Assembly (NCBI RefSeq): GCF_007829035.1
Contig: NZ_VIVQ01000001.1
Span: 496,001 to 560,000 of the forward strand
Direction: 5' to 3'
Length of the DNA stretch: 64,000 nt
From: Rudaeicoccus suwonensis
GTDB taxonomy: Bacteria; Actinomycetota; Actinomycetes; Actinomycetales; Dermatophilaceae
The notes under the pieces were generated by a model. The model saw nothing but the letters and a program-made list of their open reading frames with translations. It was not told the origin of the DNA and did not search any database. Shown here piece after piece: positions 51,294 to 59,676 of this stretch; the stretch's first letter is position 1, and each line of letters begins with the position of its first letter. Position numbers and translations under genes: made by a program.

Positions 51294-52007
51294 TCAGCGT
51301 GAGGGGGATGCCGCGACGAGCAATCCCCCACCGACGCCACCGCCGGCGGCATTCGCCGTCGCGATGGCAGCCGCCTGGCTGCGCGACACAGCGACCTGTA
51401 GCTGAGTTGTTCCTGACGCTGTTGACGACGAACCGCTCGACGCCGAAGCCTCGTCCGCCCTGTCGCCGGTTCCGGCGGCCAGCACCACCGCCAGGTCGGT
51501 GCCGATCGGCCGCCCGGAGGCACCGTCATACAGGTCGATGTGGTCGCCGGGCTGGACGAGTTGGGCGACGCTGCCCTGTGTGACCGGGACGCTGACGACC
51601 ACCTGGCCGTCGGCGACACCGGACCAGCGGCCGGCCGCCCGCACCCGGCTCGCCGTCAGCGGTTCACCGCTGTGGATCGGTGCCACCAGCAGGGTCCCGG
51701 TCACCGCGTCTGCGGCGAGGATGCCCGGAACGGTTGCGCCCGCGGGCCACGCCACACCGCGCACATCGGCTGCGGTGAGCCGGTGCCCGGCCGGCAGGTC
51801 GCGAGCGGCGACGAGGACACGCGTCGTCGCCGGAGCGGGCGGACGCACCACCGACACCAGCGCGAGCACGGCTGCCGCGAGAAGGAGTCCGCACAGCACT
51901 CGCCGGGCCCGACCACGCCGCCACTGCGCTTGCCGGCTCGGGCCCTGCCAGGGGTCGGGCAGCAACCGCTGCCACGCCGGTGGCCTCGTGCTGTCGCGCG
52001 TGCTCAT
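51294..52007 (-). CDS. SAF-domain (CpaB/RcpC-like) membrane protein
   Basis: Protein of 237 residues. A basic N-terminal part (WRRGRARRVLCG) precedes one membrane helix (LLLAAAVLALVSVV), then an SAF domain (VLVAARDLPAGHRLTAADVR) and an outer domain with VQPGDHIDLYDG. SAF proteins of this type function in Flp pilus assembly (CpaB) or flagellar P-ring, but no pilus genes are nearby. The ATG overlaps the stop of the MTA phosphorylase gene (ATGA), so the two are co-expressed; the gene pair is common in Actinobacteria without a clear functional link. Confidence 0.78.
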   Translation of the reverse strand: MSTRDSTRPPAWQRLLPDPWQGPSRQAQWRRGRARRVLCGLLLAAAVLALVSVVRPPAPATTRVLVAARDLPAGHRLTAADVRGVAWPAGATVPGILAADAVTGTLLVAPIHSGEPLTASRVRAAGRWSGVADGQVVVSVPVTQGSVAQLVQPGDHIDLYDGASGRPIGTDLAVVLAAGTGDRADEASASSGSSSTASGTTQLQVAVSRSQAAAIATANAAGGGVGGGLLVAASPSR

Positions 52008-52867
52008 CCGGGCAGCTCGATCGGCAGCTGCATGCCGTCGAGTGCTCGCTGGCACTCGCAGGCTGCAGCGGCGTCAGCGGATGGATGCGGAAGTCGCGCG
52101 ATTGCAGCGCGCAGAACAGTCTTGAGGTGCTCGATGTTGAGCGCGAAGATCCGCAGCACCTCATCGTGTCGCACCGACTCGCCGCCTTCGACGCCGGCGT
52201 CGTGGTCGGTGATCAGGCAGATGGTGCTGAAACACATCGCCAGTTCGCGCGCGATCGCTGCCTCCGGCATAGCGGTCATGCCCACGACACTCCAGCCGGC
52301 GCTCTGGTGCCACTGCGACTCGGCGCGGGAGGAGAAGCGTGGGCCGTTGATGACGACCAGCGTGCCGCCGTCGACCGAGCCGCTGCCGGCATCGGAGGCA
52401 GCACCCACAAGAGCCGAACGCCCTTGCGGGCAATAGGGATCGGCGAAGGAGACATGGACGACCGGACCGGTCTGGTCGTAGACGGTGTGCGCTCGCCCGA
52501 ACGTGCGGTCGACGACCTGATCGGGGATGACCAGCGTGCCGGGGCCGTTCTCGGGTCGCAGCGACCCGACCGCGCAGGGCGCGAGCACCTGCCGGACACC
52601 CAGCGACCGTAGCGCCCACAGGTTGGCACGGTAGTTCACCCGGTGCGGCGGGAAGCGGTGGTCATGGCCATGGCGCGGCAGGAAGGCCACCCGGCGACCG
52701 TCGACCTCACCGATGACGATGTCGTCGCTGGGGTCACCGAACGGGGTTGAGACGTGCACAGCCTGCGGGTCGTCGAAGAAGGAGTAGAAACCGGAGCCAC
52801 CGATGACACCGATCTCGGCGCGGAGCATGGGGTCGGTGTCAGTTGCCGGGCTGGGCGAAGAGGTCAT
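52004..52867 (-). CDS. mtnP: S-methyl-5'-thioadenosine phosphorylase (or purine nucleoside phosphorylase)
   Basis: Phosphorylase of 287 residues that splits methylthioadenosine (or inosine) with phosphate. Phosphate-site motif IGVIGGSGFYSFFDD, FLPRHGHDHRFPPHRVNYRA, PCAVGSLRPENGPGTLVIPD and the base-binding region VVGMTAMPEAAIARELAMC, CLITDHDAG. Typical length for MtnP. The CTP-type distinction between MTAP and PNP cannot be made confidently from motifs. Operon with the SAF protein gene. Confidence 0.9.
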   Translation of the reverse strand: MTSSPSPATDTDPMLRAEIGVIGGSGFYSFFDDPQAVHVSTPFGDPSDDIVIGEVDGRRVAFLPRHGHDHRFPPHRVNYRANLWALRSLGVRQVLAPCAVGSLRPENGPGTLVIPDQVVDRTFGRAHTVYDQTGPVVHVSFADPYCPQGRSALVGAASDAGSGSVDGGTLVVINGPRFSSRAESQWHQSAGWSVVGMTAMPEAAIARELAMCFSTICLITDHDAGVEGGESVRHDEVLRIFALNIEHLKTVLRAAIARLPHPSADAAAACECQRALDGMQLPIELPG

Positions 52868-52965
52868 GCGGCGAGATTAGCCAGCGCCTGCGGCATACAG
52901 AACGGGGAGCGGATCTCACCTGGGGACGACGCGCCCCTCCGGCGCGGGGTGTGGACGAGCGGGCG

Positions 52966-53346
52966 TCAGGCCGCCGAGCCACCCGAGGATTTCGAGGCCG
53001 AGGATGCTGCCGGAGCCGAGGAGTCCGACTTCTTGGACTCTGTCGTGCTGGTCGAGGTCTTCGACTCGCCGGACCCACCGCTGGACGTCGAGTCCGAGGA
53101 CGTGCTCTTGGCCGACTCCGACGTCTTGCCGGAGTCCGTGGCCGTCGAGCCGGACTTCGCGTCGGCGTCGCGGCTGTCGGTGCGATAGAAACCCGAGCCC
53201 TTGAAGACCACACCGACGGAGTTGAACTGCTTGCGCAGCGACTGGTGGTGGCAGTCGGGGCATTCGGTCAACGAGTTGTCGCTGAAGGACTGAACGATCT
53301 CGAAGGCGTGCCCGCAGTCTTTGCAGGCGTAGGCGTAGGTCGGCAC
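52966..53346 (-). CDS. FmdB-family zinc-ribbon protein with Ser-rich tail
   Basis: Small protein of 126 residues, GTG start. FmdB-type ribbon PTYAYACKDCGHAFEIVQSF with TECPDCHHQSLRKQF gives two CxxC pairs for one zinc. The C-terminal 70 residues are a low-complexity Ser/Thr/Lys/Ala tail, probably disordered. FmdB proteins are regulatory and often lie near folate or 5-FCL genes in Actinobacteria, as here. Confidence 0.92.
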   Translation of the reverse strand: MPTYAYACKDCGHAFEIVQSFSDNSLTECPDCHHQSLRKQFNSVGVVFKGSGFYRTDSRDADAKSGSTATDSGKTSESAKSTSSDSTSSGGSGESKTSTSTTESKKSDSSAPAASSASKSSGGSAA

Positions 53347-53367
53347 GGCGCTCAGTGTAAAGGTCGG

Positions 53368-54903
53368 CTATTCGGACTCGGATCGAAGAGGTGTGCGCCA
53401 GCCCGCCATCCGCCCGTCACGAGACACCGACCGCACCCGACGGATCGCGTCGGAACGCGCGGTCGCCGTCGTCACCAGCAGCAGGCGATCGCCGCGACGT
53501 ATGACGGTGGTGCGTCTCGGCACGAAGCCTTCGCCGTCGCGCACGACCAATGTGACGTCGGCCCCTGCAGGCAGTCGCAACTCCTGCACCTCGACACCGT
53601 GCAGGCGGGAGGTGTCGCCGACGCTGACCTGCAGCACATCGGCATTGAGCTCTTCCAGGGGTGTCGCTTCGACGTCGAGGTCGAGCAGGTGCGCCGGTTC
53701 GACCACTCCCAGGCGACGCGCGATCAACGGCATCGGCAGAGCCTGCACGAGGGTGAAGACGACCACGAGCACGAAGACCAGGTCGAAGATCCACTCCGTG
53801 TGAGGCGTTCCGACCGTCAGCGGCACTGTGGCGAGCACGACGGGCACTGCCCCGCGCAGCCCGGCCCACGACAGGAACGCCTGTTCACGCCAGGTGAACC
53901 GGAACCACGGCAGCGTCAGCAGCACCGATGCCGGGCGCGCCACCAGCAGCAGCACCAGCCCGATCACGATGGCCGGGATGATCTGCGAGTCCAGGCGGGC
54001 CGGGGAGGCGAGCAGCCCCAGCAGCACGAAAAGCCCGATCTGTGCCAGCCAGCCGAGTGCCTGGCTGAAACCGCGCACCGCCTGGTGGTGCGGCAGGTTG
54101 AGATTGCCGAGCAGCAGTGCGCACAGGTAGGTCGCGATGAAGCCGCTGGTGTGGGCGAGGCTGGCGGCGGCATACGCAAGGACGGTCACGGCCAGCACAC
54201 CGATCGAGAACAGCCCGGAAGACGATGGCGCGGCGTGCCGCAGGACCCAGGCGAAGATCCAGCCCAGCGCCAGCCCGATGAGCGCGCCGCCGGCCAGTTC
54301 GCCGACGGCCTCCAGTGCGATGAGCCACCAGGGGCCGGGCGATCTGCCGGGTGTTGCGGCGTCGGCCAGAGCGACCACCAGCAGCACCACGGGCGCGTCG
54401 TTGAAGCCGGATTCGGCTTCGAGCACGCCAGTGATGCGCTTGGGCAATGGCACCCGGCGTAACACCGAGAAGACGGCCGCGGCATCGGTCGACGACACGA
54501 TCGCCCCGAGCAGCATCGCCACGACGAGGGACTTGTGCAGCAGCAGATGCGCGGCCAGGCCCACCACCGCCACCGAGACGAGGACACCGACTGTCGACAA
54601 CAGTGACGCGGGTGCGACAGCGGAACGTATGCCGGACCAGCGGGTCGTCAGGCCACCTTCGGCGAGGATCAGCACCAGCGCTGAATAGCCCAGCACCTGC
54701 GTCAGTTCGGGGTTGTCGAAGCGCAGCCCGAGGCCGGACTCGCCCATGACCAGGCCGATGCCCAGATAGAGCAGCAGCGTCGGCAGTCCGGAACGGTTGG
54801 CCAGGCGCACCGCGGCGATGGCCACGAGCAGCACAACGGTGGAGATGAGCAGCACGACCGCGAGGTCGCCGGTGGTGAACTGGCCAGGGGCGGAGGCGGC
54901 CAT
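53368..54903 (-). CDS. Cation/proton antiporter CPA1 family with TrkA-C domain (CvrA/NhaP2-like)
   Basis: Membrane transporter of 511 residues with about twelve helices (residues 12-400) and a C-terminal cytoplasmic part with a TrkA-C domain (about 415-490, LPAGADVTLVVRDGEGFVPRR). ESGFNDAPVVLLVVAL contains the conserved Asp pair region of CPA antiporters, and AFLSWAGLRGAVPVVLATVP is a family hallmark. Likely K+/H+ or Na+/H+ exchange. It contains GTC ATA CGT read Val-Ile-Arg near its C-terminus. Downstream of the 5-FCL gene, same strand. Confidence 0.92.
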   Translation of the reverse strand: MAASAPGQFTTGDLAVVLLISTVVLLVAIAAVRLANRSGLPTLLLYLGIGLVMGESGLGLRFDNPELTQVLGYSALVLILAEGGLTTRWSGIRSAVAPASLLSTVGVLVSVAVVGLAAHLLLHKSLVVAMLLGAIVSSTDAAAVFSVLRRVPLPKRITGVLEAESGFNDAPVVLLVVALADAATPGRSPGPWWLIALEAVGELAGGALIGLALGWIFAWVLRHAAPSSSGLFSIGVLAVTVLAYAAASLAHTSGFIATYLCALLLGNLNLPHHQAVRGFSQALGWLAQIGLFVLLGLLASPARLDSQIIPAIVIGLVLLLVARPASVLLTLPWFRFTWREQAFLSWAGLRGAVPVVLATVPLTVGTPHTEWIFDLVFVLVVVFTLVQALPMPLIARRLGVVEPAHLLDLDVEATPLEELNADVLQVSVGDTSRLHGVEVQELRLPAGADVTLVVRDGEGFVPRRTTVIRRGDRLLLVTTATARSDAIRRVRSVSRDGRMAGWRTPLRSESE

Positions 54904-54951
54904 GGGTGGTCTCCTTCGCGTGCGGTGGCTGGAGGAGTCGCGCTCAGTATT

Positions 54952-55512
54952 TCAGGCGAACCGGAGGATCCCACCGGTAGGCGTCCAGACGGCGTCCACC
55001 GGCAGGTCGTGCGGCTCGGCGGGGACACCCGCGACGAGCTCTCCGTCGAAGACGACCGCGAGGGTCAGCGCGTGCGGGCCGCGGCGTGCCAGTGCCCGGT
55101 CGTAGCTGCCGCCGCCCTGCCCCAGGCGCATGCCGTGAGCGTCGATCGCCAGGGCCGGCAGCACGATCACGTCTGCTGCTGCGATGTGGTCGACGCCGAG
55201 GTCGGCGTTGCCGGCGACGTCGCGCCAGGAGAGGTCCTTGTCGGGGAGGGTGATCGGCGCGATCACCTGCCGCTGCCGGGCGCGCAAGCCCGTGATCAGC
55301 TGCTCGGTCGGGGGCTCGGTGTCCAGGCTCTCGTAGACCGCGACGCAGGCGGCGTCCGGTGCGGCTTCGCGCACGAAGGTCAGCACGGCGTCGGCCAGTG
55401 TGGTCGACAGCTCGCGCCATACGTTGTCGTCCGCCTGTTGTCTGCGCTCGCGGCGGCGGGCACGTATGACGCGCCTCATTGCCTGCTTTGCCTGCGCTGT
55501 CTCTGTGGCCAT
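54952..55512 (-). CDS. 5-formyltetrahydrofolate cyclo-ligase
   Basis: Folate enzyme of 186 residues converting 5-formyl-THF to 5,10-methenyl-THF with ATP. The family motif is HGMRLGQGGGSYDRALARRG near the C-terminus, and the N-terminal AKQAMRRVIRARRRERR contains the nucleotide-binding basic residues. The start at 55512 is the first ATG that gives normal family length; the open frame extends far upstream across the divergent galU gene and is rejected. It diverges from galU over 61 bp. Confidence 0.93.
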   Translation of the reverse strand: MATETAQAKQAMRRVIRARRRERRQQADDNVWRELSTTLADAVLTFVREAAPDAACVAVYESLDTEPPTEQLITGLRARQRQVIAPITLPDKDLSWRDVAGNADLGVDHIAAADVIVLPALAIDAHGMRLGQGGGSYDRALARRGPHALTLAVVFDGELVAGVPAEPHDLPVDAVWTPTGGILRFA

Positions 55513-55573
55513 GAGGGTGATTGTTGCCCGGATGCGGCGGATGGTCCCCGATTGGGCCATTAGTGTGCAACCC

Positions 55574-56530
55574 ATGACCGACATGACGTCCACCAAGCGC
55601 GTGCGGAAGGCCGTCATACCGGCCGCCGGCCTTGGCACCAGATTCCTGCCTTCGACCAAGGCGATCCCGAAGGAGATGCTGCCGGTGGTCGACAAGCCGG
55701 CCATCCAGTACGTCATCGAGGAGGCCGCCCGGGCGGGCATCGACGACGTCCTCACCATCACCGGTCGTAACAAGGCAGCGCTGGAGGACCATTTCGATCG
55801 CAACTGGGAGCTCGAGCGCGCGCTCGAGCGCAAAGGCGACGAACTGCGGCTGCAGCGGGTGCGCAAGTCCGCCAACCTCGGCAACGTCCACTTCATCCGG
55901 CAGGGTGAGCCGCTCGGTCTCGGACACGCGGTGCTGTGCGCGAAGGCGCATGTCGGTGACCAGCCGTTCGCGGTGCTGCTCGGTGACGACCTGATCGACG
56001 AGCGGGACGTCTTGCTCACGACCATGATCGACACCCAGCAGCGGTATGGCGGTTCGGTGGTCGCGCTGATGGAGGTCCCGAAGGATCAGGTGCACCTCTA
56101 CGGTTGTGCGGCGGTGTCGCCGCTGGCCGGCGCGGGCGAGGACATCGTGCGTGTGGACTCACTGGTGGAGAAGCCGGCGCCTGGCGACGAGCCCAGCAAC
56201 CTGGCGATCATCGGCCGGTACGTGCTCGCTCCGGAGATCTTCTCCGCGCTCGAGCACACCGAACCTGGTCGCGGCAACGAGATCCAGCTGACCGACGCCC
56301 TGCTGACCATGGCCGGGCGCGTCGGCGAGCCCGGCGGCGGCGTGACCGGCGTGATCTTCCGTGGACGTCGGTACGACACCGGTGACCGGCTCGATTACCT
56401 CAAGGCCGTGGTGCGGCTGGCCGTGCGTCACCGCGACGTCGGCGCCGACTTCCGCTCCTGGCTGCTGGACTGGGCTGACTCCGACGAGGCGCGCGTCGGT
56501 GGCGACGGCGAGGACCACCTCGGTCACTGA
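55574..56530 (+). CDS. galU: UTP-glucose-1-phosphate uridylyltransferase GalU
   Basis: Enzyme of 318 residues making UDP-glucose. Nucleotide-binding signature PAAGLGTRFLPSTKAIPKEM followed by LPVVDKPAIQYV, LLGDDLIDERD, NLAIIGRYVLAPEIF and ETGDRLDYLKAVV-like DTGDRLDYLKA. Normal length for the bacterial family. It leads the galU-glp-moaC-mogA-GNAT-sepX-like series, a gene order shared by many Actinobacteria. Confidence 0.96.
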   Translation: MTDMTSTKRVRKAVIPAAGLGTRFLPSTKAIPKEMLPVVDKPAIQYVIEEAARAGIDDVLTITGRNKAALEDHFDRNWELERALERKGDELRLQRVRKSANLGNVHFIRQGEPLGLGHAVLCAKAHVGDQPFAVLLGDDLIDERDVLLTTMIDTQQRYGGSVVALMEVPKDQVHLYGCAAVSPLAGAGEDIVRVDSLVEKPAPGDEPSNLAIIGRYVLAPEIFSALEHTEPGRGNEIQLTDALLTMAGRVGEPGGGVTGVIFRGRRYDTGDRLDYLKAVVRLAVRHRDVGADFRSWLLDWADSDEARVGGDGEDHLGH

Positions 56531-56568
56531 CAGTTCGGTCCGGCTGAGTCCGGACACTCGTCGGCGAT

Positions 56569-56629
56569 CACTGTGCGGTGCCCCGCTTGGTGGGGCACCG
56601 CAGAGCGCGTGGTGGGGCAGCGCACAGTG
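56569..56629. repeat. Nested inverted repeat between galU and the molybdopterin gene
   Basis: CACTGTGCGGTGCCCC (56569-56584) pairs with GGGGCAGCGCACAGTG (56614-56629, one mismatch), and internally GGTGCCCC pairs with GGGGCACC (56592-56599). The left arm can therefore choose between two right arms. It may terminate galU transcription or act as a switch; no T-run. Confidence 0.6.
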
Positions 56630-56706
56630 CGCGCTTGGCGCGCCGCCCGAATCGGCCTGGTTCACGTGGTTGCTGAGACCCGGAGCAGTGAGTCGTTGCA
56701 TCTAGG

Positions 56707-57930
56707 GTGGACGACGTGTTGACGGTCGAGGAATATCAGCGGCGGCTCCTGCAAGCCGCGACCCGGTTGCCGAGCGAGAACCGGCCGATCACCGAGATCG
56801 GATCGCTGGTGGGTGCCGTGCTCGACAAGGACGTCCGCAGTGCCGTCCCGCTCCCGGGATTCACCAACTCGGCCATGGACGGATATGCCGTCCGGGCGGC
56901 CGACGTGACCACCGCTTCGGCGGATGCGCCGGTGCGCATGACGGTGAGCGACGACATACCTGCCGGTGACACCCGGCAGTTGACCTTGCGACCCGGCGAG
57001 TGCGCTCGCATCATGACCGGCGCGCCCTTGCCCGACGGTGCCGACGCGGTGGTGCCGGTCGAGATCACCGACGGCGGTCTGGAGATCGTGACGATCAGCG
57101 AGGCCGTGACGGCGGGAAGTTCGGTGCGGCATCGCGGTGAGGACGTGCAGCCCGGCGACACCGTCATACCTGCCGGAACTCTGTTGTTGCCGCGTCACGT
57201 GCCGGTCCTGGCGTCCGCCGGCCTGACCGAGGTGGCCGTCGTGCGCCGGCCGCGGGTGGCCGTGGTGAGCACGGGGGATGAGTTGCTGCCGCTGGGGGAG
57301 CGTCCTGGGCACGGGCAGATCGTCGATTCCAACGGGCCGATGCTGGCTGCGCTGGTGGCCCAAGGTGGCTTCGAACTCGCCGCTGTGACGCGGTGCGGCG
57401 ACACCGGTGAGGCCGTCCGTGCAGCTCTGACGCCGCTGGCGGATTCGGCCGACGCGATCATCACGACCGGTGGGGTGAGCGCGGGCGCGTTCGAACCGCT
57501 CAAGCTGGCGTTCGAGGGCAGCGGGTCTTTCGATTTCGTGAAGCTGACCATGCAGCCGGGCAAGCCGCAAGGCTTCGGAATCATCGGCGGCACACCGGTT
57601 TTCGCGCTGCCGGGCAATCCGGTCAGCTCGCTGGTGTCCTTCCTGGTGTTCGTTGCACCAGCGCTGCGCGCCATGGCCGGCCGATCGCCCGAGATCGCCC
57701 GCCACCGTGCCACGGTCGGCGAGCAGTGGCAATCGCCACCAGGCCGCACCCAGTTCGCCCGCGTCGTGTATGCCGACAACGGTCACGTCGTGCGGCCGAT
57801 CGGCGGGCAGGGGTCGCACGTGATGGGCGGATTGGCGGGCTGCCAGGCGCTCGCGATCGTTCCGGCCGACGTCACCAGCCTCAGCGTCGGTGACGAGGTC
57901 GAGGTCATTTCGCTGGAGGGTCTGGCATGA
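56707..57930 (+). CDS. glp: Molybdopterin molybdotransferase (MoeA/Glp)
   Basis: Molybdenum insertase of 407 residues, GTG start. NSAMDGYAVRAADV, RIMTGAPLPDGADAVVP, STGDELLPLG, TTGGVSAGAFEPLKL and FALPGNPVSSLVSFLVF are the MoeA/gephyrin E-domain signatures. It inserts molybdate into adenylylated molybdopterin. The stop overlaps the moaC start (ATGA), so the three cofactor genes form one operon. Confidence 0.94.
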   Translation: MDDVLTVEEYQRRLLQAATRLPSENRPITEIGSLVGAVLDKDVRSAVPLPGFTNSAMDGYAVRAADVTTASADAPVRMTVSDDIPAGDTRQLTLRPGECARIMTGAPLPDGADAVVPVEITDGGLEIVTISEAVTAGSSVRHRGEDVQPGDTVIPAGTLLLPRHVPVLASAGLTEVAVVRRPRVAVVSTGDELLPLGERPGHGQIVDSNGPMLAALVAQGGFELAAVTRCGDTGEAVRAALTPLADSADAIITTGGVSAGAFEPLKLAFEGSGSFDFVKLTMQPGKPQGFGIIGGTPVFALPGNPVSSLVSFLVFVAPALRAMAGRSPEIARHRATVGEQWQSPPGRTQFARVVYADNGHVVRPIGGQGSHVMGGLAGCQALAIVPADVTSLSVGDEVEVISLEGLA

Positions 57931-58406
57931 GCGAGCGGCTGACGCATGTGCGGGACGACGGCAGCGCCCACATGGTCGACATCAGCGAAAAACCGGTCAC
58001 CGCGCGCGTCGCAGCCGCTGAGGGCCGGGTTCTGTTGTCGCACAAGGCAGTTGCGGCGCTGCGCAGCGGCGACGTGCCCAAAGGCGACGCGCTCGCGGTC
58101 GCCCGCATCGCCGGGATCCAGGCCGCCAAACGCACCCCCGAACTCGTGCCGCTTGCGCACCCGGTCGCGGTGCACGCGGTCGAGGTCGATCTGACAGTGA
58201 CCGACGAGGGGGTCGGCATACGTGCGCAGGTACGCACCGCCGATCGCACGGGCATCGAGATGGAGGCACTGACATGCGTCTCGGTCGCGGCGCTCGCGCT
58301 GGTGGACATGATCAAGGCCGTCGACAAGCATGCCCGCATCACCGACATCCGGGTCACCGCCAAATCCGGTGGTAGATCAGGGGATTGGGTTGAGGCCGAT
58401 GCCTGA
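57927..58406 (+). CDS. moaC: Cyclic pyranopterin monophosphate synthase MoaC
   Basis: Enzyme of 159 residues that, after MoaA, forms cPMP from the GTP-derived intermediate. LVPLAHPVAVHAVEVDLTV, EMEALTCVSVAALALVDMIK and DWVEADA at the end are family landmarks; His and Lys residues of the active site are present. Its end overlaps the start of mogA by 8 bp. Confidence 0.96.
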   Translation: MSERLTHVRDDGSAHMVDISEKPVTARVAAAEGRVLLSHKAVAALRSGDVPKGDALAVARIAGIQAAKRTPELVPLAHPVAVHAVEVDLTVTDEGVGIRAQVRTADRTGIEMEALTCVSVAALALVDMIKAVDKHARITDIRVTAKSGGRSGDWVEADA

Positions 58407-58944
58407 GGCCGTCGTCGTCACCTGCTCGGACCGGGCCGCTGCGGGCACGTATGACGACCGGTCCGGCCCGGTGCTGGAGGCGGCCCTCACGTCGTGGGGT
58501 TTCGTGGTGCGACGTGTCGTGGTGCCCGACGGACCGCCGGTCGGGGAGGCCCTGCGCGCGGCCATCGCCTCGGGTGCGGACGTGGTGCTGACGACCGGTG
58601 GCACCGGCGTCTCGGCGACCGATGTCACTCCTGAGCAGACGATGCCGCTGATCGATTGCGAGATACCCGGGATCGCCGAGGCCTTGCGGGCGGCAGGCGT
58701 GGCCAAGGGAGTGCCGACGGCAGTCCTGTCGCGCGGCGTCGCCGGGTTGTCCGGCCGGTGTCTGATTGTCAACCTGCCAGGGTCGAGCGGTGCCGTGCGC
58801 GACGCGCTCGCGGTGCTCGAACCCGTTGTCGCACACGTTGTTTCGCAGGTGTCTGGTGGCGATCACCCGAGAACCGACCATGAAGGCTCGGGTCATACGG
58901 ACGCGGGACATTCAGGCCCTGACCACCCGGGCGCGGACCGTTGA
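58399..58944 (+). CDS. mogA: MogA/MoaB-type molybdopterin adenylyltransferase
   Basis: Protein of 181 residues adenylylating molybdopterin. VVTCSDRAAAGTYDDRSGPV at the start, VVLTTGGTGVSATDVTPEQT in the middle and NLPGSSGAVRDAL at the end match MogA/MoaB. The last 25 residues are His/Asp/Gly rich (DHEGSGHTDAGHSG), an unusual tail that could bind metal. The start ATG at 58399 is chosen over upstream starts within moaC. TTGA overlap with the next gene. Confidence 0.93.
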   Translation: MPEAVVVTCSDRAAAGTYDDRSGPVLEAALTSWGFVVRRVVVPDGPPVGEALRAAIASGADVVLTTGGTGVSATDVTPEQTMPLIDCEIPGIAEALRAAGVAKGVPTAVLSRGVAGLSGRCLIVNLPGSSGAVRDALAVLEPVVAHVVSQVSGGDHPRTDHEGSGHTDAGHSGPDHPGADR

Positions 58945-59549
58945 GAAGCCGCTGGTGGCCGGTTGCGGTCGAGCAGCAGTGGCGCGGTTCGGTGGTGAAG
59001 TTGCGCCCACTTCGGACGCGTGCGGATCGCGGCGAGTTCCTGCAGTTGCGCAGCGACAACGGCGCGTGGACCAAGCCGTGGGACTCCACCTCACCGCTGC
59101 CGCAGCAGTCGATGACGTTCGCCCAGTTGGTGCGATTCCAGGATCGTGAGGCGGTCGAGGGTCGACTGCTGCCGTTCGTGGTCGACGTCGACGGCGCGCT
59201 TGCCGGCCAGATGCACCTGTTCGGCATCACTCGGGGTGCGCTGATGTCGGGTGCGGCGGGTTACTGGATCGGGCAGCGGTGGGCCGGGCGCTCCATCACG
59301 CCGTTCGCACTCGCGATGCTGATCGACCACGCCTTCAACGAGGTCGACCTCCATCGCGTCGAGGTCAACATCCGACCGGACAACGACCGCAGTCTGCGCG
59401 TGGTGGACAAGTTGGGGCTGCGCGACGAGGGGCTTCGCAAGGGGTACCTGCACATCAACGGTGCCTGGCACGACCACCGGTCGTTTGCAGTCACGGTCGA
59501 GGAGCTGCGTCATACCTCTCTGGTGGAGCGGATGCGCGAGCGCGAGTGA
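58941..59549 (+). CDS. GNAT acetyltransferase, RimJ/RimL-like
   Basis: Acetyltransferase of 202 residues, TTG start overlapping the mogA stop. LRPLRTRADRGEFLQLRSDN, GYWIGQRWAGRSITPFALAM and VEVNIRPDNDRSLRVVDKLG with LRDEGLRKGYLHINGAWHDH are the acetyl-CoA-binding and RimJ-like motifs. The substrate may be a ribosomal protein N-terminus or a small molecule; it belongs to the conserved galU-sepX neighbourhood. Confidence 0.9.
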   Translation: MRSRWWPVAVEQQWRGSVVKLRPLRTRADRGEFLQLRSDNGAWTKPWDSTSPLPQQSMTFAQLVRFQDREAVEGRLLPFVVDVDGALAGQMHLFGITRGALMSGAAGYWIGQRWAGRSITPFALAMLIDHAFNEVDLHRVEVNIRPDNDRSLRVVDKLGLRDEGLRKGYLHINGAWHDHRSFAVTVEELRHTSLVERMRERE

Positions 59550-59676
59550 CGATCCGAATGCCGGCGGCCGCCTCCGCTGACGCCCTGCGTGCCAGTGGCC
59601 CCGGATTGGCTGTGGCTTGGGCGACACACCGCGGATGTCCGCGAACTGCAACGACTTTGCGCCTAGCGTTCGTTGC

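Noticed and set aside
52843-54462. 539-residue plus-strand frame
   Set aside because: Antisense shadow of the FmdB and antiporter genes, Gln/Arg-rich composition without domains.
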